A stretch of 64,000 nt of DNA from Thalassotalea nanhaiensis (GTDB lineage: Bacteria; Pseudomonadota; Gammaproteobacteria; Enterobacterales; Alteromonadaceae), in assembly GCF_031583575.1 (NCBI RefSeq), contig NZ_CP134146.1, forward strand, positions 930,001-994,000, given 5' to 3'. This document shows positions 1 to 7,486 of this stretch, in pieces. Below the pieces are notes generated by a model, which ran no database searches, had not been told where the DNA came from, and saw nothing but the letters and a program-made list of their open reading frames with translations. A program made the translations under genes and the position numbers. Numbering within the stretch: the stretch's first letter is position 1; the number at the start of each line of letters is the position of its first letter.

Positions 1-1148
1 ATGAAGAAGAAGAGGCGCCGGCCTTTGCCGAGTTAACTGAAATCGAAGCTTTATTTGAGCCTGAAGTTATCTGGGATGAAAGTATTGGTGATGGTGTTGA
101 GCATTATTTCTCACGTTTATCTCCTACAATCGCCTATGGCAAAGTGTATACCGCAGATAGATTAGGTGATGCATACGCGCTTGATTTAGCTACTGGTGAT
201 GAGGTTTGGTCTATCGATTTAAGTGACGTTAATGATGAACGTGGCTTTTTTGATGATCGCGTATCTGCTCGCATCGCAGGTGGAGCATCTACAGGTTATG
301 ACAAGGTTGTTTGGGGCAGTGAAAATGGCGATGTATTTGCCTTAAATGCTGAAACAGGCGAATTAGAATGGCAAGCGAAAGTTCCTGGAGAAGTAATTTC
401 TAAACCAGAGTTTGATAGTAATTTTGTTATCATCAATACGGCTTCTGGGGCTTTAGTCGCATTAGATGTAACAACCGGTGAAGAAGTATGGAAAGCAGAG
501 CAATCTGTTCCTCCGTTATCATTACGCGGTGTAAGTGGTGTAACCATTAATTCAGGCGGTATATTTGTTGGTTTAGCATCAGGTGAAGTTGGTGTTTATA
601 TTGTTGAAAATGGCCAGCAAGGCTGGGCAAAAGAAATAGGTGAACCAAGTGGTTCAACTGAATTACAACGTATCGTAGATGTTGACGTAACCCCGGTTAT
701 TTTCGGTGATAAAGTTTTTGCCATTTCATCAAACGGCAATTTAGCAGCAATTGACCTTCGCAGTGGTCGTGAGGTATGGAAGCGTAAATATTCGTCTTAC
801 CGTAAATTAACGGTTTCTGGAAATCAGATTTTTGCTACCGATATCCAAGGCCATTTGTATGCAATTAACCGTAATTCTGGTATGGAGTTATGGAGTAATC
901 TAGCGTTAACTAACCGAGGTACTACTGGCGCAGTAAGCGTTGGTGATTATGTCGTTGTTGGTGATTTTGAAGGTTATTTACATTGGATGAGCAAAACTGA
1001 CGGTACTATTGTTGCTCGTCATCAAGTTGATTCAAGTGGCATTTATGTAACGCCTGTTGTGCACGAAGGCTTGTTGTATGTACAAAGTCGAGATGGTGAT
1101 TTAGAAGTGATTAAAACACCTGAAATTATTAAGGCAAGTGCCGAGTAA
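1..1148 (+). CDS. bamB: Outer membrane protein assembly factor BamB (5' truncated by window edge)
   Basis: The reading frame is open from base 3 and runs to the TAA at 1146-1148, so the N-terminus with its lipoprotein signal lies outside the window. BamB is the eight-bladed beta-propeller lipoprotein of the BAM complex, which folds beta-barrel proteins into the outer membrane. The visible part shows repeated PQQ-like blade motifs of the type ALDLATGDEVWS, ALNAETGELEW, ALDVTTGEEVW, AIDLRSGREVW and AINRNSGMELW. Gene order bamB-der is the usual gammaproteobacterial one. A strong terminator follows, so der probably has its own promoter. The ATG-like codon at base 1 is in another frame and is not a start. 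Confidence 0.96.
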   Translation, partial: EEEEAPAFAELTEIEALFEPEVIWDESIGDGVEHYFSRLSPTIAYGKVYTADRLGDAYALDLATGDEVWSIDLSDVNDERGFFDDRVSARIAGGASTGYDKVVWGSENGDVFALNAETGELEWQAKVPGEVISKPEFDSNFVIINTASGALVALDVTTGEEVWKAEQSVPPLSLRGVSGVTINSGGIFVGLASGEVGVYIVENGQQGWAKEIGEPSGSTELQRIVDVDVTPVIFGDKVFAISSNGNLAAIDLRSGREVWKRKYSSYRKLTVSGNQIFATDIQGHLYAINRNSGMELWSNLALTNRGTTGAVSVGDYVVVGDFEGYLHWMSKTDGTIVARHQVDSSGIYVTPVVHEGLLYVQSRDGDLEVIKTPEIIKASAE

Positions 1149-1202
1149 AATTCGAAAGCGATAATTAATCTATCGTCTTTCTGACAATTTGCTAAAATTA
1201 TA

Positions 1203-1236
1203 AACGGCTCCGTATTTTTTACGGGGCCGTTATTTG
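1203..1236 (+). terminator. Rho-independent terminator after bamB
   Basis: AACGGCTCCGTA and TACGGGGCCGTT pair into a long stem around a T-rich loop, followed by a T-rich stretch. It lies 55 bases after the bamB stop. Confidence 0.85.
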
Positions 1237-1287
1237 TTTAATTTTATTGAGTTTTTATAGCTCAATATATTCATTTTTGAGGTAGCC

Positions 1288-2751
1288 ATGCTTCCTGTTG
1301 TAGCCCTAGTTGGGCGTCCAAATGTTGGTAAATCAACATTATTTAACCGCTTAACACGTACCCGAGATGCGTTAGTTGCTGATTACCCAGGACTAACCCG
1401 TGATCGTCAGTATGGTCAAGCGAACGTTGAAGGCTTGCCTTTTATTGTTATTGATACCGGTGGTATTGAAGGTAACGAGCAAGGTATTGATGCCAAAATG
1501 GCTGAGCAGTCATTATTAGCCATTGATGAAGCCGATGCTGTGCTATTTATGGTTGACGCTCGTACCGGTTCGACATCTGCTGATATTGCCATCAGTGAGC
1601 ATTTACGCAAACAAAGTAAAAAAGTATTTTTGGTTGCTAACAAAATTGATGGTGTTGATGCCGACTCTGCCGTTGCCGAATTTTATGACATTGGCCTAGG
1701 TGAAGTTCACCCTATTGCTGCGGCTCATAATCGCGGTGTTACGCAGTTAATTAATTTAGCCTTGGCACCTCACATTGAAGAGCTTTCTGCACAAGTTGAA
1801 GAAACTGAAATTATCGACCTAGCCGAAGGCGAAGAGTTTGATGATTCAGAAGAAACTCAACAAGATGACAAAATAAAGCTGGCTATCATAGGTAAGCCTA
1901 ATGTTGGTAAATCAACATTAACCAACCGTATCTTAGGTGAAGAACGTGTTGTTGTTTACGATATGCCAGGTACTACCCGTGATAGCGTATATATACCTAT
2001 GGAACGCGGCGATCGTGAATATACCCTTATTGACACCGCTGGTGTACGTCGTCGTAAAAATATGACTGACGCAGTTGAGAAGTTCTCGGTAATTAAAACT
2101 CTGCAAGCTATCCAAGATGCGAACGTTGTTATGTTACTTATCGATGCTCGTGATGGGATCACTGATCAAGATTTAAGTTTGTTAGGTTTTGTATTGGAAG
2201 CTGGCCGTTCATTAGTATTAGTGATTAATAAGTGGGATGGCTTAGACACAGATATAAAAGACAGAGTTAAATCTGAACTTGATCGCCGTTTAGGGTTTAT
2301 CGATTTTGCTCGTATTCATTTTATTTCAGCATTGCATGGTACTGGTGTAGGTAACTTGTTCGAATCAGTTGAGGAAGCATTTGACTCAGCAACGAAACGT
2401 ACCTCAACGGCCATGCTTACTAAAATTATGGAAATGGCGGCGTTTGATCATCAACCACCACTTATTCGCGGAAATCGAGTTAAACTGAAATATGCCCATG
2501 CTGGTGGTTATAACCCACCTCTGTATGTTATCCATGGCAACTTGGTAGATAGTTTACCGCAATCATACAAACGCTATTTAATTAACTACTTCCGTAAGTC
2601 TTTAAAGATTATGGGGACACCAATTAAAGTTGAGTTTAGAGGTACTGCCAACCCATTTGCTAACAAACGTAAGCTTACCTATACCGAGCGTAAGAAGAAA
2701 GCTCGCGAAACCCAAGGCTGGAGTGAAGAAGCAAAAGCCAACAAAAAATAA
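1288..2751 (+). CDS. der: Ribosome biogenesis GTPase Der (EngA)
   Basis: 487 residues, normal for Der. It has two tandem Era-like GTPase domains. G1 motifs GRPNVGKST (about residues 9-17) and GKPNVGKST (about 202-210) are both intact, as are the switch motifs YPGLTRD and MPGTTRDS and the DTAGVRRR motif. A C-terminal KH-like domain ends in a Lys-rich tail. Der acts in late assembly of the 50S ribosomal subunit. An acidic linker with many Glu and Asp joins the two G domains. The ATG follows a GAGGTAG ribosome binding site. It is transcribed alone between two terminators. Confidence 0.98.
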   Translation: MLPVVALVGRPNVGKSTLFNRLTRTRDALVADYPGLTRDRQYGQANVEGLPFIVIDTGGIEGNEQGIDAKMAEQSLLAIDEADAVLFMVDARTGSTSADIAISEHLRKQSKKVFLVANKIDGVDADSAVAEFYDIGLGEVHPIAAAHNRGVTQLINLALAPHIEELSAQVEETEIIDLAEGEEFDDSEETQQDDKIKLAIIGKPNVGKSTLTNRILGEERVVVYDMPGTTRDSVYIPMERGDREYTLIDTAGVRRRKNMTDAVEKFSVIKTLQAIQDANVVMLLIDARDGITDQDLSLLGFVLEAGRSLVLVINKWDGLDTDIKDRVKSELDRRLGFIDFARIHFISALHGTGVGNLFESVEEAFDSATKRTSTAMLTKIMEMAAFDHQPPLIRGNRVKLKYAHAGGYNPPLYVIHGNLVDSLPQSYKRYLINYFRKSLKIMGTPIKVEFRGTANPFANKRKLTYTERKKKARETQGWSEEAKANKK

Positions 2752-2756
2752 TTACG

Positions 2757-2787
2757 AAAAAGGCGACTGTAACAGTCGCCTTTTTTA
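2757..2787 (+). terminator. Rho-independent terminator after der
   Basis: AAAAAGGCGACTG, loop TAA, CAGTCGCCTTTTTT: a perfect stem with a U-tract starting 6 bases after the der stop. The A-rich left side could also make it bidirectional. Confidence 0.93.
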
Positions 2788-3204
2788 ATTCAGGGATGAA
2801 TTAACTTAGAATTGCCAAGGATGGCATTAATTCTGTTACATCAAGGATGATGGAATGCCGACTTGCCAAGGGCCATTCTTTCACATTCCTGCCATCAACA
2901 AGCTAACTTTTATACAGGTAAAAAAAATGCCACCTAAAGAGGTGGCATAAAAAAATATAGCATTTCAGGGAGGAAAACTATAAAAGTTAACTGTGATTAA
3001 TAATACACTAACTCAAAATTAACTCTGTTACCCAAATGTAAAAGTACGCAATAGTTTGTTGTGGGCAGTTTATATGTTGGTTTATTGGTTTGTTAATTCG
3101 TTTCGTTGTGAGGGTTCAGCGTACAGGTGTGCTTTGTTCGCCAGCAGTCAGGCGTTACAATAGGAGCATGTCTATCTTTCAAGTTAAATTTTAATGGAAC
3201 CAGT
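2788..3204. other. Non-coding stretch between der and the MaoC gene
   Basis: About 415 bases with no convincing gene. It contains small imperfect palindromes near 2812-2895 (TGCC..GGCA and GAATG..CATTC stems), then a second terminator-like hairpin (listed separately), then an AT-rich part that probably carries the promoter for the next gene. No RNA family was recognised. Confidence 0.5.
2921..2953. terminator. Bidirectional terminator-like hairpin
   Basis: GCCACC and GGTGGC pair around TAAAGA. The hairpin is flanked by an A-run upstream and ATAAAAAAAT downstream, so a U-tract exists on the minus-strand transcript. There is no obvious minus-strand gene to terminate. Confidence 0.55.
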
Positions 3205-3888
3205 ATGAACGTTGTCGAATTTATTCGCGAACAAAGGGAGCAGTTTCAGCAACGAAACAACGAATTTAGGGCCAGTTTACAGCCTAAGTTTAAAAACATT
3301 ACTGGTCTTTTGTCAGATAAATTTAAGCCGTTAACAAACACTCTAAATAACCCTTGGTTATCACGTGCAAGTTTTCAAGAACAAGACGAAGACCAAAAAA
3401 GTGAACAAGTTGTTCAAACCCCTGCGGCTGCCAAAGCGTATTGCCAATTAAGCGAACAAATAGGCGAAGAAACCCACTTAGGTGAGTGGTTCTCCTTAGA
3501 TCAAGAATGCATAAATCAATTTGCTAAAGTTACCCATGATGAACAGTGGATTCATACTGATCCTGAACGTGCTGCTAAAGAGTCGCCGTTTAAAGCAACT
3601 ATAGCGCATGGCTTTTTAACGTTATCGCTTATACCTAAGTTAACCAATACGGTCGAGCCAGAAGCTAATCCATACCCTGATGCTCGTATGGTGATTAATT
3701 TTGGTCTAAACCAAGTTCGTTTTCCCTTTCCTGTAAAGGCAAACTCGAGAGTTCGAGCTAGAACGCGATTAATTGAATTAAAACCAATGAAGAAAAGTAT
3801 TGAAGTCGTGAATGAAATTAGCGTTGAAGTAGAAGGCTCAAAACGCTTGGCCTGCGTTGCAGAAACCGTTTTAAGGCTGTATTACTAA
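3205..3888 (+). CDS. MaoC-like (R)-specific enoyl-CoA hydratase family protein
   Basis: The C-terminal part carries a MaoC/hotdog hydratase domain with the catalytic signature Asp-x-x-x-x-His in THDEQWIHTDPERA, followed by the conserved IAHGFLTLSLIP segment. This family hydrates trans-2-enoyl-CoA to (R)-3-hydroxyacyl-CoA, feeding PHA synthesis or fatty-acid oxidation. An N-terminal extension of about 90 residues, charged and Gln/Lys-rich, precedes the domain. An upstream GTG at 3127 would add 26 residues. The ATG at 3205 (MNVVEFIREQ) is preferred because the extra residues look non-conserved. It stands alone, so the physiological substrate cannot be told from context. Confidence 0.85.
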   Translation: MNVVEFIREQREQFQQRNNEFRASLQPKFKNITGLLSDKFKPLTNTLNNPWLSRASFQEQDEDQKSEQVVQTPAAAKAYCQLSEQIGEETHLGEWFSLDQECINQFAKVTHDEQWIHTDPERAAKESPFKATIAHGFLTLSLIPKLTNTVEPEANPYPDARMVINFGLNQVRFPFPVKANSRVRARTRLIELKPMKKSIEVVNEISVEVEGSKRLACVAETVLRLYY

Positions 3889-4000
3889 TAAATTGGGTGA
3901 TTTATAAACAAACAAAATAAATAACTGAGAAAATCATTGCCCTAAGTTATTTTTCTCGTATAATTTACCGCAATCAACAAGCGATTGTTGAGCACGTGTT

Positions 4001-4085
4001 GCCGGAGTGGTGGAATTGGTAGACACGACGGATTCAAAATCCGTTGCCTTCGGGCGTGCCGGTTCAAGTCCGGCTTCCGGTACCA
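4001..4085 (+). tRNA. tRNA-Leu (anticodon CAA)
   Basis: 85 bases including an encoded CCA. The acceptor stem is GCCGGAG/TTCCGGT with two G-T pairs. The D-arm contains TGGAATTGGTAGACACG, the anticodon loop reads TTCAAAA, a long class II variable arm (TGCCTTCGGGCG) follows, and the T-arm contains GGTTCAAGTCC. These features identify a leucine tRNA reading UUG. No integrase gene or duplicated 3' end was seen next to it. Confidence 0.97.
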
Positions 4086-4120
4086 TTTATTCTTGTCATT
4101 ACCACAGACAAGGAAACAAT

Positions 4121-4146
4121 AAACCAGCTTAATGCTGGTTTTTTTG
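4121..4146 (+). terminator. Rho-independent terminator after tRNA-Leu
   Basis: AAACCAGC, loop TTAAT, GCTGGTTTTTTT: perfect stem plus U-tract 35 bases after the tRNA. Confidence 0.9.
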
Positions 4147-4348
4147 TGTCTAAATTTTATCTTTACACCTTTAATTCAACATTTTAGTTGATAGTGCAGC
4201 TTATACATTCGAGCCTTGTTAGTACTTGTCTTTCAAACTTAATTTTGCTTAGTTACATCAGTGTTACACGCGTCTGATTGTATTGATATTTTAGCTGGTA
4301 AATAATGGGGATTATATAATCAAAAATAACTAAGGAACGTGGTAGCAA

Positions 4349-5710
4349 ATGAAACTAAACCTACCGCAAATATTATTAATACTTAGCGTTCTATTCTCAG
4401 CTAAAGTGTTCGCTGAAAATAAACAAATGGATTTTTACTTTTCTCCCAATTGGTCGCCGCTAAATTGGACTGATGAGCAAGGAAAACTACAGGGTATTAA
4501 TATTGACTTTGCCAACTTGATTTCGACTAAAGTTGGTTATAAAGCAAACATTTCTAAAGTACCATACTGGCCGCAAGTGCTAGAGAATATTGAATCAGCT
4601 AATGGAGACTTAACCTTAGGTGGTACTGCACACGATGATTGGGAAAAACAATTTCTGTTATCAAAGCCTTATGTTAGTTTTCCGCTAGCCATTGCATCAC
4701 GAAATCAATCTCAGTTTTTCGCCGACATTTCATTTTTAGCGGGAAAAAAAGTGGCCGTGGGTGCTACGTATACCGTTAGGCACATACTAGAAACAGACTA
4801 TCAAGATGTCATTATCGTGCCCGTTGCAACAACCTATCAAGGATTGGACTTATTAGAGCAAGGTCAAGTTGATGCAGTTTTAGATATTTTGCCGGTACTC
4901 ATGCAAAGGCTTAGGGATAAGTCTTACAAAAATATAGACATAGGAGGGGTTTTTTCTGAAAAGTTGGAATTGCTGGCTCTTATTAATAAAGATAAGCCTG
5001 AAGTGCTGCAGGTGGTTAACCAAGCAATTGATAACATCACAGTAGCAGAGAAAAAGGCGATATTAGACATTTGGTTGCACAATAAGTTACAGGTTGAACA
5101 CGACGATCAAATCGTTCATCTAATCGTATTAATCCTTTTATTGTTATTGATAGGGTTGTTTGTTCGACAAAGCAAACTAAAGAAAAAACACAGAGCATTA
5201 TCAAGTGCTTACATTAGAGATACGCTAACAAATACCTATAGCCGAGGTTATGCACAAGAGTTGCTAAGTCGCTGTTTTGCAGATGCTAAACGCAATAATA
5301 TTATTGCATCAGTTGTTATGTTTGACATTGATTACTTTAAAAACATAAACGACAGTTATAACCATGCCATTGGTGATAAAATTTTAATTGAATTTAGTCA
5401 ATTAATTGAAAAAAATATTGAGACCAATGACTCCTTCGGGCGATGGGGAGGAGAGGAATTTATCTTAATCTGCCCAAATACCAGCAGTCATCAAGCTGTA
5501 GTGTTATCTGAAAAACTGCGTAGCTTAGTGGAAAATCATACCTTTTCTAACGATATTAGGATCAGCTTCAGTGCTGGTGTGGTGCAACTTGATGCCGGTC
5601 TGACAATTAAGTTAGCGTTAGATATGGCTGATAACGCGCTATATCAATCGAAACGTAACGGTAGAAATCAGGTAACTCTAGCGAGTGAAGCTGTTACTGG
5701 TATTTCATAA
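4349..5710 (+). CDS. Diguanylate cyclase with periplasmic substrate-binding sensor domain
   Basis: 453 residues. A signal peptide (about 1-22, ending KVFA) leads to a bacterial extracellular solute-binding family 3 domain (about 25-245). One transmembrane helix (about 252-270, IVHLIVLILLLLLIGLFV) follows, then a GGDEF domain with motif GGEEF and the substrate-binding FDIDYFKNIND motif. The cyclase should therefore be active and make c-di-GMP in response to a small periplasmic ligand, probably an amino-acid-like compound. The usual RxxD inhibitory site ahead of GGEEF reads ETND, so product inhibition may be lost. It is transcribed alone. Confidence 0.92.
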   Translation: MKLNLPQILLILSVLFSAKVFAENKQMDFYFSPNWSPLNWTDEQGKLQGINIDFANLISTKVGYKANISKVPYWPQVLENIESANGDLTLGGTAHDDWEKQFLLSKPYVSFPLAIASRNQSQFFADISFLAGKKVAVGATYTVRHILETDYQDVIIVPVATTYQGLDLLEQGQVDAVLDILPVLMQRLRDKSYKNIDIGGVFSEKLELLALINKDKPEVLQVVNQAIDNITVAEKKAILDIWLHNKLQVEHDDQIVHLIVLILLLLLIGLFVRQSKLKKKHRALSSAYIRDTLTNTYSRGYAQELLSRCFADAKRNNIIASVVMFDIDYFKNINDSYNHAIGDKILIEFSQLIEKNIETNDSFGRWGGEEFILICPNTSSHQAVVLSEKLRSLVENHTFSNDIRISFSAGVVQLDAGLTIKLALDMADNALYQSKRNGRNQVTLASEAVTGIS

Positions 5711-5733
5711 TTGACCAACGATTTATAAAATTT

Positions 5734-5747
5734 TTGATCAAAATCAA
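5734..5747. promoter_or_regulatory. Perfect FNR-type site (TTGAT-N4-ATCAA)
   Basis: TTGATCAAAATCAA matches the FNR consensus exactly. A TATTTA hexamer at 5770-5775 could be a -10 element. It would place the start point near 5782 and the site centre at about -41.5, the class II activator position. The downstream gene starts at 5926, giving a leader of about 144 bases. TACCCTG and CAGGGTA (5777-5799) form a hairpin near that predicted 5' end. Confidence 0.6.
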
Positions 5748-5925
5748 GCGGAATTATCAATAACACTGCTATTTATTACCCTGGCTAAGAGACAGGGTAT
5801 GTGAATAAGTACCTATGTTATCTTGATTTGGTTACCCCCAACCAACTTAGTCAACTCCAATGACATCCGATTAATATGCGGACAACTGATAAACAAACCA
5901 ATTTGGTCAAATTTAAGGTTTAACG

Positions 5926-6258
5926 ATGAAACAACTACTACTTGTCCTTTTGTTAGGGACGACAACTTGCGTGATAGCAAAAACTGGCACGCCTGAGCAC
6001 TCTAAGGCGATCAAAATTGGAAAATGTTCAACGATAGCAGAACGGCTAGGATACAAAACCGAGGCCAATGAGCTTATCACTGCTGCGGTTAGTCTGGAAA
6101 TCAATGGGGCCATAACTGGGGATAATTACACTAGGGGTGTTTTGGACACAATTGAGCAAGGATTGATCACCGTAGACGAGTATCGCGAGTATTTAGGTAA
6201 TGAGTACAGCATGAATAGGTGTGAAACTTTACTCGATGAAATTAGAGGCAATAGATAA
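5926..6258 (+). CDS. Small secreted protein of unknown function
   Basis: 110 residues. An N-terminal signal peptide (about 1-18, MKQLLLVLLLGTTTCVIA) precedes a mature domain with two cysteines (KCSTIAE and NRCETLL) that could form a disulfide in the periplasm. The middle is mostly predicted helical with conserved-looking acidic positions. I do not recognise a family. An FNR-type site sits upstream, which suggests expression in low oxygen. The start is supported by an AAGG-type site in TTAAGGTTTAACG just upstream of ATG. Confidence 0.7.
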   Translation: MKQLLLVLLLGTTTCVIAKTGTPEHSKAIKIGKCSTIAERLGYKTEANELITAAVSLEINGAITGDNYTRGVLDTIEQGLITVDEYREYLGNEYSMNRCETLLDEIRGNR

Positions 6259-6441
6259 TAAAACTGGGTTTCAACATGCGTGATTGGCAATTTATTTGGC
6301 AATGTCTAAACGTTTTTGTTTAGCTTGTAAAACGCTCGGCCAATTACTCATGCATTTCTCAGGATATCCATAAGCACAATTAAAATGGCTTGATGAACAT
6401 CACCAGCAAGATGAAGTCGAGTCATTTTAATGTGAGAGGGA

Positions 6442-6660
6442 TTACTGGCTTAACTTTGCTACGGCTAACTTTGAAATATCATTAAGCCCTGAGCCATCAT
6501 TCTGATAATATTTTATCAAATCAGTTTTCATTGATTTAGCCCAAAATAGGGTTAAATGATTTACTACTTTATCTGCCGCTTGTGTTGGCGTTAGATGATG
6601 GCCAATATTATCGGATATTTGATTACACATTTTGATAATGTTGTTTAGTTTTGTGCTCAT
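6442..6660 (-). CDS. fdsD: NAD-dependent formate dehydrogenase delta subunit FdsD
   Basis: 72 residues, normal for this small subunit. It matches the family pattern: an N-terminal helix (LNNIIKMCNQISDNI), a pattern ending in TPTQAADKVVNHLTLFWAKSMK, and a C-terminal LNDISKLAVAKL segment. FdsD is needed for activity of soluble molybdenum formate dehydrogenases of the Cupriavidus type, though it carries no cofactor. It is the last gene of the fds operon, 31 bases after fdhD. Confidence 0.88.
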   Translation of the reverse strand: MSTKLNNIIKMCNQISDNIGHHLTPTQAADKVVNHLTLFWAKSMKTDLIKYYQNDGSGLNDISKLAVAKLSQ

Positions 6661-6691
6661 TAATGTACTTCTCTGAATGTGATCTGGTTAA

Positions 6692-7486
6692 CTAGCTTAT
6701 TGTGTTATCAGCATAGATAACTTGTCGGGTACTACTTGCAAATGCAATTAAGTTTAATTGATGTTGCTCAGCCCAATCAATTGCTTTACTTGTGGCTGCA
6801 GACATACTCACTAAATGATTAATACCCGCAGCAATGGTCTTATCGACCATTTCATAACTTGCTCTGCTGGACACTAATATAAATCCCTTATCAGGCGTCA
6901 ATTGCTGCTTATTTTTAACTAATGCACCAATTAACTTATCAAGAGAATTATGACGGCCCACATCTTCTCGAATTAACAGCACCTCACCCGTTTCGGTTGA
7001 GCAAAAAGCAGCGCCGTGTACACCGCCAACTTTCTGTCTAAGTACCTGCTTATCGATAAACTGCTCAATAGCATGTTGACACGCGGATAAAGTGATCAAT
7101 GAACTTTTCGGTAAACAGAGGCGTGATTTAACCGTTTGCTCTAATGACTCTACACCACACAAACCACAACCACTATTACCCGCTAAACTACGACGTTTGT
7201 TTTTTAAGGCAGAAAACTGTCTAGAGTTAAGGGTAATATTTAACTCTAGACCATTTGTTTGCTGTTTAACCTCAAAATCTAATAAGTCAGTTTCTCGTTC
7301 TATAATGCCTTCATTTAAACTAAACCCTAGAGCAAAATCGTGTAAATCATCAGGAGTGGCCATCATTACAGCATGCGAAATACCGTTATACACCAAAGCA
7401 ATAGCTTGCTCACTAATAACCCAGTCAGTGTCTACCTGAGTTTGTGTTGTCGTTCTTGTTTTTTTCGTTACTTGCTGAACATTCAT
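6692..7486 (-). CDS. fdhD: Formate dehydrogenase sulfurtransferase FdhD (FdsC)
   Basis: 264 residues. The protein passes sulfur from IscS to the molybdenum cofactor and is needed for active formate dehydrogenase. The conserved CxxC pair is present as GNSGCGLCGVES near residue 107, along with the GGVHGAAFC and EDVGRHNSLDKLIG motifs. The start overlaps the fdsA stop by 4 bases (ATGA), indicating translational coupling. In fds operons this position is usually called fdsC. Confidence 0.95.
   Translation of the reverse strand: MNVQQVTKKTRTTTQTQVDTDWVISEQAIALVYNGISHAVMMATPDDLHDFALGFSLNEGIIERETDLLDFEVKQQTNGLELNITLNSRQFSALKNKRRSLAGNSGCGLCGVESLEQTVKSRLCLPKSSLITLSACQHAIEQFIDKQVLRQKVGGVHGAAFCSTETGEVLLIREDVGRHNSLDKLIGALVKNKQQLTPDKGFILVSSRASYEMVDKTIAAGINHLVSMSAATSKAIDWAEQHQLNLIAFASSTRQVIYADNTIS

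Noticed and set aside
3127-3204. N-terminal extension of the MaoC gene from a GTG
   Set aside because: The extra residues look non-conserved and the ATG at 3205 gives a typical N-terminus.
4001-4085. tRNA-Leu as an integration site for an island
   Set aside because: No integrase nearby and no duplicated 3' tRNA end seen downstream.
6259-6441. Protein-like remnant on the plus strand near 6377-6436 (reads AQLKWLDEHHQQDEVESF then stop)
   Set aside because: Only about 18 codons with a stop just upstream and no family match; too short to call a pseudogene.
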